Assembly (NCBI RefSeq): GCF_000732925.1
Contig: NZ_CP008953.1
Coordinates: 806,001-870,000 of the forward strand
Direction: 5' to 3'
DNA from: Amycolatopsis japonica
GTDB lineage: Bacteria > Actinomycetota > Actinomycetes > Mycobacteriales > Pseudonocardiaceae
Length of the DNA: 64,000 nucleotides
This document shows, one piece after another, positions 53,606 through 61,744 of this stretch. The position numbers and the translations under genes were made by a program. Below the pieces are notes generated by a model. The model worked only from the letters and a program-made list of their open reading frames with translations. It was not told the origin of the DNA and made no database searches. The stretch's first letter is position 1, and each line of letters begins with the position of its first letter.

Positions 53606-54733
53606 TCAGGAGCCGGTTTTGGCCGGTGACGGCTTCTGCCCGTTCGCCTTCGGGCCGTTCTGCTCGCTCTGTCCGTTCTTCGGCGCAGCGGCGGCAGGCG
53701 CCGAAGAAGCGGGCTTGGCGGGAGAGGGTTTGGCGGCGGCCGGAGCCGTCGCCTTCGAGGCGGGCGGCTCGGCAGGCTTACCCGCCGGCTTCGTTTCCTC
53801 GGCCTTCTTGTCTCCGCCGACGAGCTTCGAGGCGTGCGGGATCACCGACTCCTCGGGCAGCGCGGCGAGCATCGCCTCGCTGCCCTTCAGGACCTCGTCG
53901 GCCTGCATGAGACTCTTGCGGGCCTGTTCGCGGATCTCGGCCAGCCGCTCGACCTTCCGCTGGGCGGCCGTCGTGCGCTGGGCGGCCGTCGTCGTGGCCT
54001 CGTCGAGCCGGCGCTTGGCCTCGCTCGTCGCCTCGTCGATGCGGCGCTTCGCCTCCGCGGTGGCCTCCGCGATCCGGCGTTCGGCCTGGTTCTTGCTGGC
54101 CGTCTGCTGGTCGGCGATGTGCTTCTCGTGCGCCGCCTTCTGCGCCGAGATCGTCTGCTCGAACTCGCGCTCGATCTTCCGGCGCTTGCGCTCGGCCTCG
54201 TTGTCCAGCAGTTCCCGGCGCTGGGCGGCCTCGACGGTCAGCCGCTGGACCTCGGCGCGCGTCTCGGCGAGCGCGGATTCGTGCTCGGAGTGCAGCGCGT
54301 CCGCCTGCTTGTCCAGCTCGGCGACGAGCCGCGTGTAGCGCTCGCGGAGCTTCTTCGAGGCTTCACTCGAAGAAGCCCAGTGCTTCTCGGCGGCGACTTC
54401 GGCACGCTTCGTGATCTCTTCCGCGCGCGCCTGCGCGAGCGTGACGGTGCGCTGCATCCGCTCGTCGAGGTCTTCGAGCCGTTCCGGCGGCTTCTTCAGT
54501 TCCTCGATCCTGGCGTTCAGCTTCGCCACCTCGTGGCGAACGGTTTCGAGTTCGCGCGTGGCCGAGGTCGCCTGCGCGATCGCGGCGTCGCGGTCGGTGA
54601 TCACGCGATGCAGCTGGGCTTCGAGATGATCCAGATACTGGCGCACTTCGTTCCGGTCGAAGCCGTGCCAGGCCTGGGTGTACTCGCGCCGCAGGGGCAA
54701 CAGGCCGTTGTCTCGCTCGGGAACCATGGCCAC
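53606..54733 (-). CDS. DivIVA-like coiled-coil protein
   Basis: A 375-residue protein. The N-terminus (LLPLRREYTQAWHGFDRNEVRQYLDHLE) resembles DivIVA/Wag31 membrane-targeting motifs. Residues 50-280 are one long coiled coil of Glu, Arg, Lys and Ala heptads. The last 100 residues are Ala/Pro/Lys-rich and disordered. It probably marks cell poles or organises hyphal tips. Start ATG 54733 or 54727. This is a paralog type, distinct from the canonical wag31 near the ftsZ cluster. Confidence 0.8.
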   Translation of the reverse strand: MAMVPERDNGLLPLRREYTQAWHGFDRNEVRQYLDHLEAQLHRVITDRDAAIAQATSATRELETVRHEVAKLNARIEELKKPPERLEDLDERMQRTVTLAQARAEEITKRAEVAAEKHWASSSEASKKLRERYTRLVAELDKQADALHSEHESALAETRAEVQRLTVEAAQRRELLDNEAERKRRKIEREFEQTISAQKAAHEKHIADQQTASKNQAERRIAEATAEAKRRIDEATSEAKRRLDEATTTAAQRTTAAQRKVERLAEIREQARKSLMQADEVLKGSEAMLAALPEESVIPHASKLVGGDKKAEETKPAGKPAEPPASKATAPAAAKPSPAKPASSAPAAAAPKNGQSEQNGPKANGQKPSPAKTGS

Positions 54734-54845
54734 GACGGTACCTGCGTACGCGGGGTCGCCGTTGTCAGGCTTGGTGATTCACCGACGTGTGTCGTCTCTC
54801 AGCTGCGATCCCTCACCTGAACGGCCGCCACCCGTGTGCGCAGTG

Positions 54846-56837
54846 TCACCAATGGAAGCCGCGGCTGAGCCGGGCGAGCGCCATCGCCGCGCGGGACAGA
54901 TGCTGCTCGCCCTTCCCGATTTTGAGTCCGCCTTCGCCGCCCGCGGCCGCGGAGTCCGGGAACACGCGGAATCCTTGGTAGGCCACGGCATCCGTGAGCC
55001 CCGGCGTGAGCGTGTACGCGAGCCCGATCGCCTGCCCGGCGGGTGTGCCGATGTGCTTCGGACGTTCCCGCAGCGCCTTCATCACCATGTCCGCGGCCTG
55101 ATCCGGGGATTTGGTCGGAAACGCGTCATAGATCTTCGTCGGCCGGATCATCGGCGTCCGCACGAGTGGCATGTGGATGGTCGTGAAGGTGATTCCGTCG
55201 CCGTGGGTCTCGGTCGCGGCGATCCGGGAGAAATAGTCCAAAGCGGCCTTCGACGCCGCGTACGCCGAAAAGCGCGGCGCGATTCCCTGCACACCGATCG
55301 ACGAGACGTTGACGATATGCCCGAATTTCCGCTCGGACATATGCGGCAGCACCGCGAGGATCAGCCGCACCGCGCCGAAGTAGTTGATGGCCATCGCGCG
55401 TTCGTAATCGTGGAACCGGTCGTACGACAGTTTGATCGACCGCCGGATCGAGCGCCCGGCGTTGTTCACGAGCATGTCGATCCGGCCGTGCTCGGCGAGC
55501 ATCGCGTCGACGGCCTTGTGCACCGATTCCTCGTCGGTCAGGTCGGCCGGGTACACCGACGCCGTGCCGCCGGCGGCGATGATCTCGTCCCGCACTTCTT
55601 CGAGTTCGTGACGGCGCCGCGCGACGAGCAGCGGCACCCCGCCCGCGGCCGCGACCTTGATCGCGGTCGCGCGGCCGATCCCCGAGGACGCGCCGGTGAT
55701 GATCACGCGACGGCCGTCCAGTTCGCCGCGAGGGCCGTGCTTGCGCGCGCGGAACGGGTCCAGGTGCTCTCGCCAGTAGCGCCACAGGGTGGGCGCGTAC
55801 TCCTCGATCCGGGGTACCTCGACACCCGAGCCGATGAGTGCCTTGCGCGTCGACGCCGACGAGAACACCGACGGGAAGGCCATGGTCTCCAGCAGTACCG
55901 GCGGGATGCCGAGCCGCTCCATGACGGCGTCGCGCGCGATCGTGAAGCCGGGGATGTGCTCGCTCAGCTTCACCAGGTTGACGATGCCCTTGGACACGCG
56001 TTCGTTGAGCTGCACGGAGATGGTCGGCGCGCCCGCGGCCTTCGCGAAGGCGTTGTAGACCGAGACGACCGGCTGTGGCTCCGGGTTGACCAGGTGGAAC
56101 GCGCGCCCGTCGAGGCCCTTCGTGGTGACCAGGGCGTTCAGCGACTCGGCGACGTAGTCGACCGGGACGACGTTGGTGTCGCCGAGGTCGGGGCCGACGA
56201 TCGGCACGTCGGGCAGCCCGGCCAGCCTGCTGATCGCGGGGAACAGGTAGTACGGGCCGTCGATCTTGTCCATCTCGCCGGTCTCGGAGTTCCCGACGAC
56301 GACCGCGGGCCGGTACACCCGCCACGGCACGTCCTGCTGCTCGCGAACGAGGCGCTCCGCCTCGAACTTCGTGCGGTGGTACGGCGTGAGGAGCCGCTGG
56401 CCGACGTCGAACATCTCCTCGGTGAACATGCCCTCGTGGTCCCCGGCGACGGCGACCGAGGACACGTGGTGCAAGCAGCCGGCGTTCAGCTCGGCGGCGA
56501 GCGCGATCACCTGCGCGGTGCCTTCGACGTTGGCCTTGATGCTGGCTTCGTCGTCGGCGGTGAGGTCGTAAAGGGCGGCGAGGTGCACGACGTGGTCGAC
56601 GCCGCGAAGCTTCTCTCGATCCTCTTCGCCGACGCCGAGCAGCGGCTCGCCGAGGTCACCGGTGACGAGGGTGACGCGTTCGGGATGCGGCCAGGCGTTC
56701 ACGAGTTTCGCGAGTTTGTCCCGTGAGGACGCTCGGACGACGAGCGCGACCTTGTCGACGTCGTCCCTGGTGAGCAGTAGCCGGGTGAACTGGCGCCCGA
56801 TCAGTCCGGTCGCCCCGGTCACCAGAAAAGTCGCCAT
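54846..56837 (-). CDS. Two-domain SDR, fatty acyl-CoA reductase-like
   Basis: A 663-residue fusion. Residues 1-370 are an extended SDR (TGATGLIG at residue 6; catalytic YHRTK) and residues 380-663 a classical SDR (TGASSGIG; active YAASK). This tandem layout matches two-domain fatty acyl-CoA reductases of actinobacteria and marine gamma-proteobacteria, in which the N-terminal part reduces the acyl-CoA and the C-terminal part the aldehyde. No acyl transferase gene is adjacent. ATG 56837 (MATFLVTGATG) is used; the ATG at 56846 is alternative. Confidence 0.85.
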   Translation of the reverse strand: MATFLVTGATGLIGRQFTRLLLTRDDVDKVALVVRASSRDKLAKLVNAWPHPERVTLVTGDLGEPLLGVGEEDREKLRGVDHVVHLAALYDLTADDEASIKANVEGTAQVIALAAELNAGCLHHVSSVAVAGDHEGMFTEEMFDVGQRLLTPYHRTKFEAERLVREQQDVPWRVYRPAVVVGNSETGEMDKIDGPYYLFPAISRLAGLPDVPIVGPDLGDTNVVPVDYVAESLNALVTTKGLDGRAFHLVNPEPQPVVSVYNAFAKAAGAPTISVQLNERVSKGIVNLVKLSEHIPGFTIARDAVMERLGIPPVLLETMAFPSVFSSASTRKALIGSGVEVPRIEEYAPTLWRYWREHLDPFRARKHGPRGELDGRRVIITGASSGIGRATAIKVAAAGGVPLLVARRRHELEEVRDEIIAAGGTASVYPADLTDEESVHKAVDAMLAEHGRIDMLVNNAGRSIRRSIKLSYDRFHDYERAMAINYFGAVRLILAVLPHMSERKFGHIVNVSSIGVQGIAPRFSAYAASKAALDYFSRIAATETHGDGITFTTIHMPLVRTPMIRPTKIYDAFPTKSPDQAADMVMKALRERPKHIGTPAGQAIGLAYTLTPGLTDAVAYQGFRVFPDSAAAGGEGGLKIGKGEQHLSRAAMALARLSRGFHW

Positions 56838-56936
56838 CTGCCTCACCCTTCACCGTGCTCGCCCGCGTCCCCCGGCATTCTGCTGCATCGGGACGGCGAG
56901 GACCACCACGGCGCCGGTGAAGTTACTCACGGGTAA

Positions 56937-57620
56937 CTAGGCCGGGTCGGCGATGACGACCCGGTTCTCGGCATAGCCGGTCTCCCCGCCGACCCAGCGG
57001 CCGCCGCAGGTGACGAGCACTATCCGATGCGGACCGGACTGGCCGAACAACTCGTCCGCCCGCTGCGGCAGCTCGTTCTTCTTCAGCGTGATCAGCTGGG
57101 AGACCTTGTACTGCCAGGACTTCCCGGCCTTGTCGACCACGGTGACGGCGCCGCCGATCCGCTCGGTCCACAGTTCCGCGAACGGACCCGTCGCGCCCTT
57201 CCAGTTCACGTGCCCGGCGAACACGCTCGCCCCGGTGGCCGAGCTCAGCTCGGCGCCCCACCAGGTCACTTCGCCGAGGTTCTCCGGCACCGGAAGCTCC
57301 GCGCCCGGCCCGAGTTCCTTGCGCACGAGTTTCGCCGCGCCGCCCGCGGGCAGCCGGATCGTCCCCGGACCCTGCGGCTTCGGAGCTTCAGGCTCCTTCG
57401 GCGGCGGCGGAGCGGACGTCGGGGTCGTGGGGACGATGTCCGGCGGAGGCGGGACCTCCTGCTGTGCGGGTGCGGCGGGGGCTCCACCCGCGACAGTGAC
57501 GGAGACGGGCTGAGCCGTCCCCGTCACCACGGTCGTCGGCGGCCAGATGAGCAGGGCCGCGACGAGGTCCGCGCACAGGACCGTGACCGCTCCCAGCGCG
57601 AACCCGCGTCGTACTGACAT
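56937..57620 (-). CDS. Class F sortase
   Basis: A 227-residue transpeptidase. One N-terminal helix (ALGAVTVLCADLVAALLIW) anchors it, a Pro-rich linker follows, and the sortase barrel carries the catalytic His in FAGHVNWKGATG, the Cys in VLVTCGG and the Arg near AENRVVIAD. It should attach proteins with a C-terminal sorting signal to the wall. The adjacent surface protein gene, 12 bases upstream, is the likely partner. Confidence 0.87.
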   Translation of the reverse strand: MSVRRGFALGAVTVLCADLVAALLIWPPTTVVTGTAQPVSVTVAGGAPAAPAQQEVPPPPDIVPTTPTSAPPPPKEPEAPKPQGPGTIRLPAGGAAKLVRKELGPGAELPVPENLGEVTWWGAELSSATGASVFAGHVNWKGATGPFAELWTERIGGAVTVVDKAGKSWQYKVSQLITLKKNELPQRADELFGQSGPHRIVLVTCGGRWVGGETGYAENRVVIADPA

Positions 57621-57632
57621 TCCTGAACCCTC

Positions 57633-59102
57633 TTAGCGTCGCGAAGACCGCCGCGCGGCCACGCCCACCATCACCGAACCGAGCAGCGCGAGCGCGCCGA
57701 CGCCGAGGATGCCGGCTGTCGACGCCGAGTGCTCGACGGTGCCCTGCATCATCGCCACCGGCCGGTCACCGGCGGGGATGGTGCGCGGTACCTCGTTGGG
57801 CGTGTTGGCGACCTTGAGGGCCAGCGTCTCACCCGGCTTGAGCTCGCCGCAGGCGGACGGCGGATTCTTCGGGTCGAACGCGTTGGTGTAGCCCGGCGGC
57901 GCGCTGACCTCGACCACGCAGATCTCCTGCGGGGTCCGCAGGTTCTCCACGGTGACCGTGCCGTTCTCGCCTTCGGTGGTGACGACGGCGGGTTTGCCGT
58001 CGGCGCCGTTGAGCGGCTTGCCGTCGTGGCCCACGGCGGCGGTGGCCTTGTCCTTGGCGGTGATCCGCAGCGCGGCGCCCGCGATGCCCTTGCCGGTCTT
58101 CGCGTCGACCTTGGTCACCTGGACCTTGCCCGGCTTCGCGACGACCGCGACCCCCTGGGCCTTCAGTTCCTTCTCGCCGCCGGTCGACACGACCTTCTGC
58201 ACGCCGGTCTCGACGGGGAACTGCACGTACGGCCGGTCCGCGGGGGCGGACAGCGAGCTGGCCAGCTTCGGCTGGTCACCGGTCGGCGTCACCTTGACCG
58301 TGACGGTGCCGTCCTCGCCGGTCTTCACCGTGGTGGCCTTCTCGGCCTTGGCGTTCGAGGTCGACGCGGGCTTCGTGCTCTCGCCGCCGCCGATGGTCGC
58401 GTTCGACGGAGTGAGCTGCACGGGCACCCCGGAGATGCCCTTGCCCTTGGAGTTCTTGACGCTGATCGTCCACTCGCCCGCGGTGCCGATGTGCTGGTCT
58501 TCCTTCGGCGGCGTGATCGCGGTGGTCCACGGACCGCGGTTGGCTTCGGCGTCCTTGGTCAGCTTCTCGACGGCCGAGGCGGCGTCGGCGTGCTGCGCCT
58601 TCAGCTTGTCGAGGTGGCTCTGGACGTCGTAGCCGACCTTCTCCGGGGGAAGGTCCGGCTTGAGGTCTTCGGGGGAACGAGGCTTCGACGTCCACGAGTG
58701 CAGCAGGTGCGCGAGCGCGGCGGCCTCGGCGTTGTCCTTGGTGCCGCCGTAGCGCAGCAGCAGGTAGGAGATGTTGGCCGCGGTGTCCTCCGGGAGCTTC
58801 GCGCCCCATTTGTCGAGGAGTTCGTCGCCGGGCTTGTACTTCTCGTTGGTGTCCGGCGCCTTCAGCTGGAAGGAGACGCAGAACACGTGCTTGCCGTTGA
58901 CGACGTAGGAGCCCAGCCAGTCGCGTTCTCTGGGCTCGCCGTCGACCGTCTGGCCGGGCGTGACCTTGTAGCCGACGCCTTCGTTGTCGACGGCCGAAGC
59001 CGGTGTCGCCGCGACGGTGGCGGACAAAGCGCCTAGCAGGCACGTCGCGATCAGGCTGGTCAAGGCGCGCGAACGCACGCTCGGGCGTGTGGTCCACCCC
59101 AT
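57633..59102 (-). CDS. Cell-surface protein with SpaA-like domains, sortase partner candidate
   Basis: A 489-residue secreted protein. A signal peptide ends near ASAVDNEG. Residues 40-190 form a domain with a conserved Cys (HVFCVSFQLK) reminiscent of thioester adhesin domains, but the matching Gln of the thioester pair is not evident. Two beta-rich repeats follow, the second a SpaA/prealbumin-like fold (VQVTKVDAKTGKGIAGAALRIT; two cysteines CVVEV and ACGEL). The end is a transmembrane helix and RRSSRR tail, with no canonical LPxTG. ATG 59102. Confidence 0.7.
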   Translation of the reverse strand: MGWTTRPSVRSRALTSLIATCLLGALSATVAATPASAVDNEGVGYKVTPGQTVDGEPRERDWLGSYVVNGKHVFCVSFQLKAPDTNEKYKPGDELLDKWGAKLPEDTAANISYLLLRYGGTKDNAEAAALAHLLHSWTSKPRSPEDLKPDLPPEKVGYDVQSHLDKLKAQHADAASAVEKLTKDAEANRGPWTTAITPPKEDQHIGTAGEWTISVKNSKGKGISGVPVQLTPSNATIGGGESTKPASTSNAKAEKATTVKTGEDGTVTVKVTPTGDQPKLASSLSAPADRPYVQFPVETGVQKVVSTGGEKELKAQGVAVVAKPGKVQVTKVDAKTGKGIAGAALRITAKDKATAAVGHDGKPLNGADGKPAVVTTEGENGTVTVENLRTPQEICVVEVSAPPGYTNAFDPKNPPSACGELKPGETLALKVANTPNEVPRTIPAGDRPVAMMQGTVEHSASTAGILGVGALALLGSVMVGVAARRSSRR

Positions 59103-59417
59103 GGTGTGTTGACTCCTTTGGCCGTGCTCTGCCGTCGACGCCTGTACGTCGACGCAGGTCACACGATCGATAGGTTCCCCGACACGCCTTCGGTGATTAT
59201 CCGAACACGCACCGTGGAGGGTGTCCTGTGAGCAGCGCTTTTGGCAATAGGGCATCAGGTGGGGTATCGGTGAACGGTCGGTGATCTCCGCCGCATACGG
59301 TGTGGGGGATGGGCGTCGCGCCGATTGTGAGTAAAGTCGTCTTTACTTCGACGGGAACCGGGCGGCCCTCGTGGTCGTTGAACCCGATGCAGGTGCCAGT
59401 AGATCCAGGAGGATCAG
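59103..59417. other. 315-bp divergent intergenic region
   Basis: The gap between the surface-protein gene (leftward) and the Bax-inhibitor gene (rightward). It contains the inverted repeat AGTAAAG-TCGT-CTTTACT at 59330-59347 (7-bp perfect arms), about 70 bases before the latter's GTG start; this could be an operator. No RNA gene or ORF with a start and ribosome site is seen. Confidence 0.55.
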
Positions 59418-60254
59418 GTGCGATCCAGTAGCAACCCGGCGTTCCGGAACCTGCCGCGTGGCGCGGCTCAGTACGGACCCAACGTAGGCTTCAACCAACC
59501 CCAGGGCGGCGTGCCCGGCTACGGCCCTCCGCAGACCTCCGCCGGCGCCGACGACCGTCCGATGACCGTCGACGACGTCGTCATCAAGACGGCGCTGAGC
59601 CTCGGCACCGCGCTGGTGACCGGTGTGCTCACCGCGATCTGGGCGCTCAGCCAGCTGCCCACGGACGCCGCGGGCCGGATCACCGGTATCAGCGGCGGCG
59701 TGATCGGCGCCCTCGTCGGCGGCATGATCGTCGGCCTCGTGATCTCGCTCGTGATCATCTTCAAGCAGAAGCCGAGCGGCCCGCTCACGCTGGCGTACTC
59801 GGCGGCCGAGGGTGTCTTCCTCGGTGCGATCAGCGGCCTTTTCGAGGCGCTGTACCCCGGTATCGCGCTGCAGGCGATCATCGGTACCGCGGGTGTCTTC
59901 GTCGCGATGCTGGTCGTCTACAAGACCGGCGCGGTCAAGGTCACCCCAAAGCTGACGAAGTGGATCATCGGCGCCGTCGTCGGTGTCGCGATCCTGATGC
60001 TGGTCAACCTCATCACCAGCTTCTTCGGCTTCAACCCGCTGCGTGACGGCGGGCCGATCGCGATCATCTTCAGCCTCGTGGTGATCGGTGTCGCGGCGTT
60101 CAGCTTCCTGCTCGACTTCGACCAGGCCGACCGGATGATCCGCGAAGGCATGCCGTCGAAGTGGGCGTGGTTCGCCGCCTTCGGTCTCATGACCACGCTG
60201 GTCTGGCTGTACCTCGAGATCCTGCGGCTGCTGTCGTACTTCCAAAACGACTGA
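59418..60254 (+). CDS. Bax inhibitor-1 / YccA family membrane protein
   Basis: A 278-residue protein with a soluble Asn/Pro/Gly-rich start of about 55 residues and seven helices typical of the TMBIM/YccA fold. The conserved C-terminal Asp region is seen in FDQADRMIREGMPSKWAWFAAFGLMTTLVWLYLEILRLL (in part WAWFAAFGLMTTLVW). Function in bacteria is not well defined, possibly proton/calcium leak or protease control. GTG 59418 follows aggagg. Ends in a canonical terminator. Confidence 0.9.
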   Translation: MRSSSNPAFRNLPRGAAQYGPNVGFNQPQGGVPGYGPPQTSAGADDRPMTVDDVVIKTALSLGTALVTGVLTAIWALSQLPTDAAGRITGISGGVIGALVGGMIVGLVISLVIIFKQKPSGPLTLAYSAAEGVFLGAISGLFEALYPGIALQAIIGTAGVFVAMLVVYKTGAVKVTPKLTKWIIGAVVGVAILMLVNLITSFFGFNPLRDGGPIAIIFSLVVIGVAAFSFLLDFDQADRMIREGMPSKWAWFAAFGLMTTLVWLYLEILRLLSYFQND

Positions 60255-60269
60255 CGCCGATTCTCCGCG

Positions 60270-60303
60270 AAAGGGCGCTCCGAGCGATCGGGGCGCCCTT
60301 TTT
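60270..60303 (+). terminator. Rho-independent terminator after the Bax-inhibitor gene
   Basis: AAAGGGCGC-T-CCGA pairs with TCGG-G-GCGCCCTTT with a 4-nt loop (gcga) and ends in T5. Canonical GC stem and U tract, 15 bases after the stop codon. Confidence 0.9.
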
Positions 60304-60327
60304 CGTGGCGGCGAATACCCTGCTGGC

Positions 60328-60840
60328 ATGACCGAACACAGGCGTTCCAAGTGGTTCTGGCTGGGCATCCTGCTGCCGGTCGCGATCGTGGTGCTCAGTG
60401 CGTCTTCGTGGATCATCGGTTATCTCTCCAGTACGGACGACGTCCGGGTGGGCGACTGCTACGCGGTCACCACCTTCGGCGACGTCGACGAGGATCCGGC
60501 CAAGGCGGACTGCGGCTCCGTCGAGGCCAACGCGAAGGCCGGGGCGAAGACCGACGCCGGCGGCGCGTGCCCGGCGGGCGAATACGATCAGCTCACCGTC
60601 GACAAGACGTTCGCCTCGTACCGGCTTTGCATGATGATCAACGCGAAGCAGGGCGACTGTCTCGAGAACTTCCTCGCCGACAGCGTGGCCTATCAGAAGG
60701 TTCCTTGTTCGGACCGCGCGAAGGACGCCGAAGTCCTGAAGGTGGTCGACGGTGTCGCGACCTGTGACGACACGGAGGCCACCCATCTCAAGAGCTACTC
60801 GACGCCACCGTCGACGGTCTGCGTGAAGAGCCTCAAATAG
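60328..60840 (+). CDS. LppU-like membrane-anchored protein, first of a tandem pair
   Basis: A 170-residue protein with one N-terminal helix (FWLGILLPVAIVVLSASSWIIG) and an external domain with six to seven cysteines (GDCYAV, ADCGSVEA, ACPAGEYDQ, LCMMIN, GDCLEN, VPCSD, CVKS). This layout resembles LppU/septum-formation-type proteins. Function unknown. A paralog lies 112 bp downstream. Confidence 0.78.
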   Translation: MTEHRRSKWFWLGILLPVAIVVLSASSWIIGYLSSTDDVRVGDCYAVTTFGDVDEDPAKADCGSVEANAKAGAKTDAGGACPAGEYDQLTVDKTFASYRLCMMINAKQGDCLENFLADSVAYQKVPCSDRAKDAEVLKVVDGVATCDDTEATHLKSYSTPPSTVCVKSLK

Positions 60841-60951
60841 CGACCTCCACCAGGGGCTTTCACTCTTTCGGGGGGCTGGGTGGTGGCCCTGATCACGGTA
60901 AGTGTTTGATACCGAGGTTCTCATTCCTCTTCACACCTGTGAGGTTTCTCG

Positions 60952-61533
60952 GTGACCACTTCCCAGCCGGCCCCTGGGGGCCAAATGCCGGTGGGACAGC
61001 CCGACGTTTTCGGTCAGCCGTCTGCACCCAAGAAGTCCAAGCTCCGTTGGCTGAGATTCGCCATCCCGGTGCTCGTCGTCGTGATCGGCGGCGGTTTGTT
61101 CCTTTTCAATCACTTCACCGGGACGGGCAGTGCCCAGGCCGGTGAATGCCTGAGCGTGACCGAGTTCTCCCGGACGGCCGACGAGCCGAAGAAGGCCGAT
61201 TGCGGCGCGCAGGAGGCGAACGTCAAGATCGCCGCCCGCGTGGGCGGCGGCGAGTCCTGCCCGGAGGGCGGCTACGACAGCATCTCGATGTCCGGCCGGA
61301 TCTCGTACACGCTGTGCCTCATGCCCAACGTCAAACAGGGTGACTGCCTCAAGGGCTACACCTCGAAGACCGCCGGCTACCAGAAGGTGTCCTGCACCGA
61401 CCCCGCCAAGGACGCGGAACTGGTGAAGATCGCCAACGTTTCGGACGAGGCGACCTGCGAGGGCACCGAAGCCAAGCGAGTGGCGACGTACTCGACGCCG
61501 CCGACCACGATCTGCATCAAGACGGCGGAGTAG
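60952..61533 (+). CDS. LppU-like membrane-anchored protein, second of a tandem pair
   Basis: A 193-residue paralog of the previous gene. The cytoplasmic part is longer and Pro/Gly/Gln-rich, then one helix (FAIPVLVVVIGGGLFLF), then the same cysteine spacing (GECLSV, ADCGAQEANVKI, SCPEGGYDSI, LCLMPNVKQGDC, VSCTDPAKDAEL, CIKTAE). The two C-terminal domains align throughout, so the pair arose by tandem duplication. GTG 60952. The gene ends just before a hairpin. Confidence 0.78.
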   Translation: MTTSQPAPGGQMPVGQPDVFGQPSAPKKSKLRWLRFAIPVLVVVIGGGLFLFNHFTGTGSAQAGECLSVTEFSRTADEPKKADCGAQEANVKIAARVGGGESCPEGGYDSISMSGRISYTLCLMPNVKQGDCLKGYTSKTAGYQKVSCTDPAKDAELVKIANVSDEATCEGTEAKRVATYSTPPTTICIKTAE

Positions 61534-61540
61534 ACCTAAG

Positions 61541-61593
61541 CGCGTGAAGGCCCCCTTTCCTCGGCTCAGCGGAGGAAAGGGGGCCTTCACGCG
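61541..61593. terminator. 22-bp inverted repeat (GTGAAGGCCCCCTT type)
   Basis: Arms 61541-61562 and 61572-61593 match exactly with a 9-nt loop, eight bases after the LppU-like stop. It shares CGTGAAGGCC with the repeats at 757 and 33605 and may end the transcript. Confidence 0.82.
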
Positions 61594-61602
61594 TGCCGGG
61601 GG

Positions 61603-61624
61603 AGCAAGGGACCTTTGCTACCAC
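61603..61624. repeat. Solitary left arm of the AGCAAGGG-type repeat
   Basis: All 22 bases of 61603-61624 (AGCAAGGGACCTTTGCTACC and two more) are identical to the left arm of the hairpin at 53537, but no right arm follows. It lies about 120 bases before the transporter gene start. Confidence 0.65.
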
Positions 61625-61744
61625 CCCGCCATCCGGCCGCGTCGGAGCCGCCGTTCGTCGCACAGTGTGGGACGGGCTGCGATCGGGTGGTCACCGGTCC
61701 TAACGTTGCTCGTCCCCCACCCCGCCGATCGATCAGGAGTCCTG

